From the NCBI GenBank assembly GCA_015499985.1, contig JAAAUF010000482.1, positions 9,885 to 22,142 on the forward strand: a stretch of 12,258 nt of DNA, read 5' to 3'. A program made the translations under genes and the position numbers. Shown here piece after piece: positions 1 through 7,477 of the stretch (position 1 is its first letter; each line of letters begins with the position of its first letter). This DNA comes from Haplosporangium gracile (lineage: Eukaryota; Mortierellomycota; Mortierellomycetes; Mortierellales; Mortierellaceae). The notes under the pieces were generated by a model that was not told where the DNA came from, did not search any database, and saw only the letters and a list, made by a program, of their open reading frames with translations.

Positions 1-51
1 GGGGGGGGGGGGGGGGGGGGGGGAAGGGCCCCCTTTTTTTTTTTTTTTTTT
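1..51. other. Homopolymer-rich contig end
   Basis: A run of 23 G, then a short AAGGG/CCCCC stretch, then about 18 T. Such a pure G run is unusual for a fungal chromosome and resembles an assembly or sequencing artefact at a contig end; dark-cycle G calls in two-colour short-read chemistry are one known source. Bases 1-51 should not be trusted as genomic, and the reading of the left-edge gene through them is unsafe. Confidence 0.6.
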
Positions 52-345
52 GTACACTTTTTCTTTCCGAGCTAGAGAAAGGATCGCCAATAGAGCTGCA
101 AAAAGTTCTTTGTTACTGTTAAGGCGAGCTTTCTTTACTCCTGAAGACCATTTGCTTGTAAGTGGGGTGTACTCCATAGTCATCAGGGTCCTGTGAGCAC
201 TGTCGAAGCTGATGTTGTTGTTGTTTTCTCAACCATTTTTCTGTTCACTTGCTCCTTCCAGGTGTCTCTGTTGAGGTGTGTACCTGGGGTAGTAATGTTC
301 TAGGCCCGAGCGCCGGAGCATCTCGAGGAGGAGGGATGCGGACAT
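1..345 (-). CDS. Probable 5' end of a gene with a SAM-like N-terminus (partial)
   Basis: Seen: on the minus strand an ATG at 345-343 opens about 20 codons that read like the first helix of a SAM-type domain (LLEMLRRSGLEHYYP). The same frame has only one stop, a TGA at 231-229, and is otherwise open through about 110 codons to the poly-T end. A GT donor at 283-282 (GTACAC, phase 2) and an AG acceptor at 210-209, or alternatively at 192-191, would remove the TGA and keep the frame, giving an intron of 75 or 93 nt. The next exon reads FDSAHRTLMTMEYTPL, then GVKKAR and KELFAALLAILSLARKEK, an alternation of hydrophobic and charged residues typical of the later SAM helices. Upstream of the ATG the coding strand is CT-rich over about 150 nt, as in the other genes here. 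Family knowledge: SAM domains sit at the N-terminus of some kinesins and kinases, but the partner domain lies outside the window. The start context is weak (T at -3). Alternatives are a pseudogene broken by the TGA, or chance. Confidence 0.4.
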
Positions 346-1320
346 GAAGAGAGCGGAGGGAGTGGGTGGGAGTGGAGTGAGTGAGAGGGGGGGGGAGTGA
401 AGATGGCGATGAGAGTTGTGAAAAGAGAAGTAAAAAAAGAAGGAACAGAAAAGAGAGTGTGTGCAGTGAGTGACTAAGGGAGAAAGAAGAAAAAAAGAAA
501 ACTCTGTTCCTCCTCTCTCCCTCTGTCCCTCTGTCTCCCTCCCTGCCTTAGTCCCTCTCCCCATCTGCCAGACAAGCACTAGTGTATTTTGTAAAAAGTA
601 AACAAATCCAGGGCCAGCAGCAGCCATCCTGCCGACCAGCCTCACAGAGAGAGAGCAGACGGACTTTTGTTTGTTCTGTGTGTTTTGTGCGTTTTTGTAT
701 TCATGCCCCAGGATCATGCTCTCATTTCTATCTCCCACAAACATGCATGCAGCCAGCATTCATTCTCCCACAGACCACTAAAGGGGGAAACAGGACGGCA
801 ATGGCAAATAAAGAAAAGAGACAGGGTTGTGGAAGAGTCATTTTGGTCCTGCTTCCTAGCAGATCGACATCCTAGGTTTCCTAGGCCTTTTCTAGCAAGC
901 CCATTCCGATGTGTCTGTCGGCCTGTCGTTTTCGTTTTCGTTCTCCAATCCAAACGAGTGCCATGGGGAGGGTTTTCCCATCACCATTACGTACAGCGCA
1001 GGGTCAGGTTGTGTCTCTAATCACTAAATGACCTATTTGACTTTAATTGTCTTGATGATTGGATGAAGAAAAAGACCTCTTTTTTCAGGCCTCACTGGGT
1101 CATCCTATTCCTCATCATCATCATCACCATCATTTGTCCCTAGATATACCCGCTGTTATTCTCTACACCTCCTTCATCCTTCTTCCACTTCTTCCTTCTC
1201 TTCTATACTTTACTTATCCATGGTTATGAACCACTGACGCACCATTCACTCTCTCCTTTTTTTGCTTTTCTCCTTCAATCCCTGGCCAGGGCTGTCTTCT
1301 CTCGTTTGTCCTCCTTCCCC

Positions 1321-1352
1321 TCACACTCACACTCACACTCACACTCACATTC
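1321..1352 (+). repeat. CACACT hexanucleotide microsatellite
   Basis: About five tandem TCACAC units, decaying at the right into TCACAT and TCACACAG. It lies about 430 nt upstream of the transporter start codon inside a CT-rich tract. It is similar in type to the CTCACT array in front of the MIT gene. Confidence 0.85.
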
Positions 1353-1523
1353 ACACAGACTCTCCTTTACTTCCTTTGCTCTGACCTTGTCGACCTTCCT
1401 ATCCTAGTTCTTGGTCCTCTCTCTCTCTTGTTAACCTTGTTTTTACCCTTTCCCTCCTTTCTTTTCCCTTCTTTTTTTAATTGCTGTCTTGTCGTCACCC
1501 ACCGCCGCCCCCTTCCAGTAGCA

Positions 1524-1547
1524 GGAAGAAGAAGAAGAAAGAAGAAG
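1524..1547 (+). repeat. GAA/GAAA purine tract in a pyrimidine leader
   Basis: A run of GAA and GAAA units on the plus strand interrupts an otherwise pyrimidine-rich stretch about 240 nt before the transporter ATG. It is a simple repeat with no known role. Confidence 0.7.
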
Positions 1548-1780
1548 CAACCTTTCCCTGGTTGCTGATCTCGCCATTGCAAACCCACATTACCTTTTCT
1601 CCCCTTCCTTTCCTTTTTTATTTTTTTTTTCTCCTCCAAACTCCTCTCATGTTCTAGCTCTCGTCCACTCTTCTCCTTTCTCGCTCATTCCATCTCGAAC
1701 TTTTTTTACACCACCACCGCCTTACTACAGTCAACCACAACAAGTCAAGAAAGGGCGACAACAGAAGAAAACCAGAAATC

Positions 1781-4700
1781 ATGGTTCTTCAAAGTACTAC
1801 TTCACTCGACAGTAATTTAGGGCCTGTCGACGACGACCCCCCCTCAGCAGAACCCCCTTCGTCCCAACTCGAGTCCTTCCCGCCTTTGTACATCACACGG
1901 GCCAATGTCATGCATTCACCCTCGTTGACGCTGGAGCCTGTCATCTCCTCTGTCCCTCCCTCTGTCAACGAGCAGGGTTCAAGACGTTGGTGGATTCTCG
2001 CGCTCTCCTGTCTACTTCTCTTTGGCAACTACTTTGGTAAAGGCAGGGAGAGAGAAACACATTGTTTTGTTTTTTTTTTGTTCTGGTGTGTTTGTTCCTT
2101 TTTTTTTTTCTAATGGTCTTTGGGTTTTATCTGGTGCATAAGGAATCCGTTTCTGTGTCGACCGATATTCTATTGCGCGTCTTTTTTTTTTGGCTGACAG
2201 AAAAAACTCTTTTTTATTTTGATTCTTACGGGAACGAATAATACCATAACAAAAAATTAAAAAAAAAAACCTTCCTTCGGTCATTAGCATACGACAATCC
2301 TGCAGCACTCAACACACAACTACAAAAGTACCTGGGTATGCCTTACAATGACTACCAGTACCTCCTGTCGACCCTCTACAGCGTCTACTCGCTCCCCAAC
2401 ACCGTCCTGCCCTTCCTCTTTGGCTCACTCGTCGACCGATTCGGGCCTCAAAGGGTCCTGCTTGGGCTCAGTGCCTGCGTCTGCATCGGGCAGACAATCT
2501 TCTCTGTCGGAGTCCAGACTCGCCAGATCTGGATGATGCTTGTTGGGCGGGCCATTTTTGGTGTCGGCGGCGAAAGCTGTGGTGTTGCCCAGGCTAGCAT
2601 AACCACCATGCACTTCCGGTAAGTTAGGCCAGCATGGACGAAATCGATGTGGTTTTTTTTTTGCTTTTGCTCGAAAAGTAAAATGCATTCTTCATTCTTT
2701 GTGTGCATGTGCAGATACTCATGCATCACTTTCCCTTCCTTGCGCATCGCATTGTCCCCCTTCTCTTTGCCTAACAGGGGACACGAGCTTGCATTTGCTT
2801 TGGGATTGAACCTTTGTATTGCCAGATTCGGTAGGGAGCGTTGCTTAATTGAACTCGTGAACTCGTGCCATATTGCACAAAATTAGTACAACAAACTCCT
2901 TATTTCCACTAACCACAGTAACTGCTTACACCATTAGGGTCTGTTGTCAATACCCTTGTGACTCCCTGGGCCGAACAGAAATGGGATGTGCCTACAGCCG
3001 TTTGGATTGGGACACTCAGTTGTGTGGCTTCCTTTTTGTCAGCCACTATGCTAGTAATGCTCATCGATCAATCCCCGCTGTCAGTCCCCGATTCAAAGGA
3101 ACACGAACTGGACACGACAACACCTCCCCTATCAGCCCGCTTTCCACGATCGTCGACCATTGACCAACCTGACAGTGTGCCATTCTATCTGCCGACATCT
3201 GGCACAGATGAGACATTGTCACCAACCTTGGTCAAATCTCCCAGTCATCCTGCAATCTTGCAGCATCTCCCAGGGATCTTGAGGCGGGAGGCGAGCTTCA
3301 GCGAGTCGATTCGCAGTGTCCGTTTCAGGCCAGGTTATGCTCGATCGGGCACGCGACCGTCCCTCCATATCGTCACAGTCGATGACGAGCCGAAGCAGAA
3401 ATCACAACCTCAACAGCAGCGACCGGAACAACATCAGGATTCATGGTGGAGACAGTGGCTGGCAGATCTTGAGTTCTTCCCATCGACATTCTGGCTCATC
3501 TGCGCGCTCACGGTCCTACTCTACGGCACTGTCGTTCCTTTCAACAACATTGCCAGCGACTTTTTGCAATCCAAGTGGTATCACGACAACCCTCGGAAGG
3601 CTGCAGCGGTCATGGGCATCCCTGACACTCTTGGGGCAATTCTTGTTCCTGGTTTCGGACTTATTGTGGATAAATATGGTGGGCGAGCGAGTACCCTGAT
3701 CGCTTCAGCCTTTATTATGGTCGTGGTTCATACTACACTGGGATTCACCTCCTTGAGCCCCATCTTTGCATTCTCTTTACTGGGTGTTGCTTATTCGATG
3801 TACGGTGTTGCCCTTTGGCCGTCCATTGCTTGGTAAGTTGCATGAATCGTGTCTTTATCACTGTAAAGCAAAACCTCTCTTGATTGGCTATATCTGATAA
3901 ACCCCGGCTCATCTATTCCTTCTTCGCTTACTCATTTTTACGTAGCGTGGTCACGAACGAATTGCATCTGGGCAAAGGATACGGGATCAGCACCAGTTTT
4001 CTCAACATCTCGCTCACAGTGGTCCCACCCATCGTCGCAACCATCCGCGTCATTGGCGACAGCTTCATCCCCGTCGAGATGTTTTTTATTACCATGGGTC
4101 TCTGTGGTATCATTGTCGGATTCGCACTTAAGAGCATTGATCGACGAGACGGTGGAGCATTGGAGAACCCTGAAATTCAGGTAGACGTACCAATGATTGT
4201 CCCACAGACAGTTATCTCGACATCAACGTCGGCTATGGCTTCACCAGCACTCTCCCAGTCGCAGTCGCGCTTTGGAAGGCGGCGTAACCGGCCTGCCTTG
4301 AGCTGTATCCAAACATTGGGATCAGTGTCTGGAGCCGGATTAGCATCGGGATCGGGATCGTTGTGGGCACCTAAACGCTGGCACAACAATTTGGACGAGG
4401 GCACAGAGCAATTTAGATCTCCACGTTCAGCAAAGGCGCAGGGTGGAGATGGAGGAATTGGCGGCTCTTCTCAGGACTGGAATTCACCCACCATCAGCTC
4501 ATCCTTAATGCCCCACAACAAAAACTCTTTGCTCTCACAGAGGAAAAACAGGTCCAGAAAATGGTTTGAACGACCATTGCTGCAGAGGACCCTGACTCGA
4601 GTCGGCAGCCCACTTTTACAACAATACTCGTCCAGTCCAAGATGCTACGGTTCCTTCTCCTCGCCATCGATTGCATCACCAAGAATGGATGGAGACTTTG

Positions 4701-4948
4701 ATCTGGAGGAGGGCGAGAAACAGGTCGCGGCGGTTGAGGCCTACAGTGTCGCGCAACATCCTATCCTGTACAACCCATTGCGCGGGAGCTCTGGTAGTTT
4801 CCGGATCAGTCGGACTGCGAAGCCGGTTGCCTTTGGCGAGGGCGAGGAAGGGCTGATATATCTCAACGGACAGGAAATCGAGCTGGACTATGACGACAAC
4901 TATAACAACGATGATGATGATGTTGAGTACCAATCTGATTCGGATTAA
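1781..4948 (+). CDS. MFSD1-type major facilitator transporter, five exons, 845 aa
   Basis: Family knowledge: MFSD1 proteins are 12-helix MFS carriers of the lysosomal membrane; the mammalian one exports dipeptides with a partner protein. Exons inferred here: 1781-2036, 2288-2618, 2778-2830 (a 53-nt microexon), 2938-3832, 3946-4948, summing to 846 codons including TAA. All four introns are GT-AG; the third has a CTAAC branch site at 2909-2913. Splicing restores helix 1 ending GNYFAYDNPAAL (82-93), MFS motif A GSLVDRFGPQR (131-141), GRAIFGVGGES in helix 4 (172-182), GHELAFALGLNLCIARFG (197-214), and a second motif-A-like GLIVDKYGGR (454-463). Helices 7-12 span about 395-573. The start has A at -3 and G at +4. 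Odd: the family core is about 460 residues, whereas this protein has a roughly 140-residue hydrophilic loop between helices 6 and 7 (257-395) and a 267-residue tail rich in Ser, ending very acidic. The tail has two YxxPhi-type candidates (YGSF at 746, YNPL at 787). Substrate and lysosomal location are inferred from the family only. Confidence 0.92.
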
Positions 4949-5077
4949 GATTATGATGATGAGGCGTATGAGGGTGAGGGCGATAACGATGCGACTGAGC
5001 AGGGCAGTGACATTGGAGAGTGGAGCGAACTTGGGGCTAAACACAAAGCAATAACCGTAACAATCAGGATGGGTTGA
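4949..5077 (+). other. In-frame acidic continuation after the transporter stop codon
   Basis: Directly after the TAA the same frame stays open for 42 codons to a TGA at 5075-5077. The first part translates as DYDDEAYEGEGDNDATEQGS, continuing the Asp/Glu/Tyr-rich composition just before the stop (ELDYDDNYNNDDDD). This suggests the ancestral protein ended at 5077 and the TAA is a recent nonsense change, allele or sequencing error. TAA is not normally a leaky stop, so programmed readthrough is less likely. Chance extension of a GAT/GAG-rich repeat into the 3' UTR is also possible. Confidence 0.45.
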
Positions 5078-5295
5078 CAAGAGCCACTTGACAGCTGACA
5101 CCATCGTGCCAGATCCAGCGGAGGAGACGTAGATTCAATATACTCCCTTGATACCACAAATGAAACAAAATCAGCATTAATAAGTATTGTGTATCCCTCC
5201 CGTGCCACACTGAACCGCCCTTAACACGCTTGCATGCACAAAGGAGGCGCGGAGACGCCGTGGCCACCTACAAGAAGGACGTACTTGCTTTTTTG

Positions 5296-5301
5296 TTTAT
5301 T
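5296..5301 (-). terminator. Poly(A) signal AATAAA for the glutathione transferase gene
   Basis: The minus strand reads AATAAA here, about 130 nt beyond the TAA of the MAPEG gene, a plausible 3' UTR distance. Fungal poly(A) signals are degenerate, so this is a candidate. Confidence 0.45.
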
Positions 5302-5432
5302 CATCTTTGGCAAAGCCAAAGCTCTTGTAAGCATTGGAAAGAGAAAGTGCGAGAAAAATAAGAATGCCGTTGGACAAATGGAAGAGGAGGGGCGCTTTTC
5401 CTCCGCGTAGGCTAGGGGCAAAGGGAGGGGGC

Positions 5433-5987
5433 TTAGGGCCTGGATATGATAAGGTCAAAGGCAATCTTTCCAGCTAAGCCCAACAATCCCAACCACCCAA
5501 TATGTCCGAACGCTCCCAACCAACGAGAGTCAGGATGGCCCGACGAGTATCCATAGTAATAAAAGGATCGTCCCACGCACCAGATGCCTCCCAACACAGC
5601 CGACGCAATAGGGTATTCGAGTCCCGCCAGGAGGAGCATAACCAGGTAGGTCGTGAACCCTTCGAGGGTGTTTTGGTGAATGCGCTGGTAGCAGTTGAAA
5701 ATGAGTTTCTTGTGGTCTTCCTTGCATTCGTTGGCGTCTGCATAGAGGAATGGGAGGGGCACCTGAGCGATCTTGCGGTAGGATGCTACTTTCGAGCCGA
5801 AAAAGGAGACGAGGATGCAGGATGCTACTGCAACTGCGACAACCTATGTATGGTTGCGTGTTGGGGGGTAAGAGAGGGTGTTTAGGCATGAATGTGATTT
5901 CAAATGTAATGAGATCAGAAATTGAAGAAGTATTTAACAAATTGTACTTACGAAGCCATAGTCGGGGGAGACGGTGATGGTGGCCAT
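5433..5987 (-). CDS. Microsomal glutathione S-transferase 3-like (MAPEG family), 148 aa
   Basis: Family knowledge: MGST3-type MAPEG proteins are four-helix membrane enzymes of the ER or outer mitochondrial membrane that use glutathione to conjugate electrophiles and reduce lipid hydroperoxides. Structure inferred here: exon 1 at 5987-5952 (12 codons), a GTAAGT-TAG intron at 5951-5844 (108 nt, branch-like CTAAA near 5885), exon 2 at 5843-5433, stop TAA. Visible: MATITVSPDYGF then helix 1 VVAVAVASCILVSFFG (13-28), the signature FNCYQRIHQNTLE (61-73) in the loop before helix 2, and GRSFYYYGYSSG in the third-helix region, both family hallmarks. The length fits the family's usual 140-155. The start sits in an ideal context (CCACCATGG). 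The in-frame GTG at 5762 is not a start; it codes Val40 of the spliced protein. Enzyme activity and membrane location are inferred from the family; the identity is secure. Confidence 0.95.
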
Positions 5988-6082
5988 GGTGGGTTTTTTG
6001 TTCCTGGTGGTGGTGGTGATGGTGGGTTTTCAGAGGAGAGGATGTGTTTGAAGGAAAAGGAAAGGAGAGGACCCATGAAGAC

Positions 6083-6090
6083 CTTTTATA
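6083..6090 (-). promoter_or_regulatory. TATA box of the glutathione transferase gene
   Basis: The minus strand reads TATAAAAG here, a full match to the TATA consensus, 96 nt upstream of the ATG at 5987. It is followed toward the gene by a CT-rich leader on the coding strand. Initiation about 30 nt downstream would give a 5' UTR of roughly 65-70 nt. Confidence 0.6.
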
Positions 6091-7187
6091 TGTCTGCATC
6101 GATTGCTTTTTTGGTTTTCTGAGGATGACGAAAATTTCCTCAGAGGAGGCGCGTCCGCTGCGTGGATTGCATGTTACATACGACTCGATCAAAATACAAA
6201 GGACGGTCGACTTGTTGTCAAGCGAAAGAACACACACTGCCTAAGCAGGATATGTGGACCGGGATCGTATTTGTTTCTCTTTTGTACTCGCCATTCGACT
6301 CAATGACACATACACATAAAACCCTTGCAGGTACACTTCGCACAAAACACGTACACCTAACGGCCACCAAAAAGAACAGCGATCGATCAATAAGGGTTTG
6401 CACTGAAAAAGCTGTGAAGAAGGGTGGGAGGGGAGGCGAACGCGGATTGTTATTGACAGAAGGGTCAATGAAGTTTGACTCTCATCCCATCCCCTACAGT
6501 GCGAATTGTTCCTTGTTCATGTCTGTCTTTAGTAACAAAGCGCATGTTATTCTTCCACGATTAGCTATTTGCAATTGCTTTATTAGTAACCATCTCCCTT
6601 TTCTCCTTTCTCCTTTCTCCCGTCATAGTCTCACTCTCCCACCTTCCTTTCCCCGTTGGGAAGGAGAGAGGGGCAGTAGTGGCGCAAATGCACGGCACTG
6701 GCGCTGTCAATAACCTCTTTGATGCCATTTTTGATGCAATGCGACTTACAGAGGAAAAAGTAGGAAAGGGAAGCATGCTTGAGAGCTCGCTTCAGCCTAT
6801 CTCGCATTGTCGATTACATTGATTTTTTTCTTCTTTCGGTCTTTAACAAGTTTATTGTCTTGTTTAACAAGCCCAACCCCCTCTCCATTGACTCCTTTCC
6901 ATTAGCCTTGCTTCACCCACTCACTTTCACCACCCCCTCGCTTTTTCATTTTGATAATTGTGTGCTCGGTGCCTGCATCGTATTATTATGCCGCCACACT
7001 CACTATTGTTTTGAGGGTCAATTCGTCCCTTTCTTTCGTGCCTCCTTGTCCTCCTTTCTTCTCTCCTTGACTTCCACGCATATTCCTCCTCCATCGGCCG
7101 GCATCTCTTTTTCTTTTTTTGTTTTTTCTCGTTCTTTACTTCTTTCCCGCCCTTACTACCCAGGCAGTACGAGGATTGATGCTCCCG

Positions 7188-7188
<1 letters not shown>

Positions 7189-7254
<66 letters not shown>

Positions 7255-7279
7255 CTCATTCTCACTCTCACTCTCACTC
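7189..7279 (+). repeat. CTCACT hexanucleotide array, about 15 units
   Basis: About fifteen tandem CTCACT units in 91 nt, with interruptions near 7242 (TTTCAC) and 7259 (CATTCT). It lies about 200 nt upstream of the MIT-gene start within a long CT-rich tract, so it probably falls in the promoter or 5' UTR. The Ser-Leu repeat read from it is a by-product of the repeat. Confidence 0.92.
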
Positions 7280-7477
7280 CCGCTATCCCTATCTCTTTCC
7301 TTCCTCTCCCACCTTTCCTTTCTTTTCTTCGTATTTATCTTTTTTCGTTCATCTCTCCTCTCAATTTTCACTTTTCTCACTTTTTTTGTACATTCTGCTC
7401 ATTTTTTTTCTCATTTCGCCTCATTCATACCCTAAAAGTGCCCCTAATTGTAAAAAAAAACAACTACTACGCATCAC

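Larger units (their letters stand above)
346..1780. promoter_or_regulatory. Divergent intergenic region between the left-edge gene and the transporter
   Basis: No convincing coding sequence; the ORFs here are short, low-complexity and lack recognisable motifs. Bases 346 to about 500 are purine-rich on the plus strand, and bases about 500-560 and 1140-1700 are pyrimidine-rich. The pyrimidine tract thus precedes the start codon on the coding strand of each flanking gene, as expected for fungal promoter or 5' leader CT-tracts. The region also holds a CAT/CAC run near 1113-1131, a CACACT array and a GAA run. I saw no TATA box that I would defend. Confidence 0.55.
4949..5432. other. Convergent intergenic region with two 3' UTRs
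   Basis: The plus-strand transporter and the minus-strand glutathione transferase face each other here across 484 bp. Apart from the in-frame extension at the left and a minus-strand AATAAA, I see no gene. For the transporter only variant signals are visible, such as AATAAG near 5178, so its poly(A) site is not settled. Confidence 0.6.
5988..7477. promoter_or_regulatory. Divergent intergenic region between the MGST3-like and MIT-domain genes
   Basis: About 1.5 kb with no supported gene. Several ORFs are open, the longest 183 codons at 6162-6713, but their translations have no domain-like pattern. The left part holds the minus-strand TATA box and its CT-rich leader. From about 6590, and mainly 6880-7430, the plus strand is pyrimidine-rich and leads to the MIT gene start. 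I found no tRNA-like or rRNA-like sequence. Confidence 0.55.

Noticed and set aside
229..759. A 176-codon minus-strand ORF
   Set aside because: Only its last part, from the ATG at 345, looks coding. The upstream portion is translated from a CT-rich leader and has no domain pattern.
4676..5104. A hydrophobic 142-codon minus-strand ORF resembling a membrane protein
   Set aside because: It is the antisense of the transporter's acidic GAT/GAC/AAC-rich tail, which yields Ile/Val/Leu on the other strand; there is no family resemblance.
5502..5885. A 127-codon plus-strand ORF across the glutathione transferase gene
   Set aside because: It is antisense to a clearly identified MAPEG coding sequence with intact family motifs.
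6162..6713. A 183-codon plus-strand ORF in the divergent intergenic region
   Set aside because: Its composition is irregular, with no motifs or splice logic, and several overlapping frames are equally open. It is best read as non-coding.
6779..7435. A Ser-Leu repeat ORF of 218 codons
   Set aside because: It arises from the CTCACT array and CT-rich leader; its reverse gives Arg-Val and Ser-Glu repeats in the same way. It is a microsatellite artefact.
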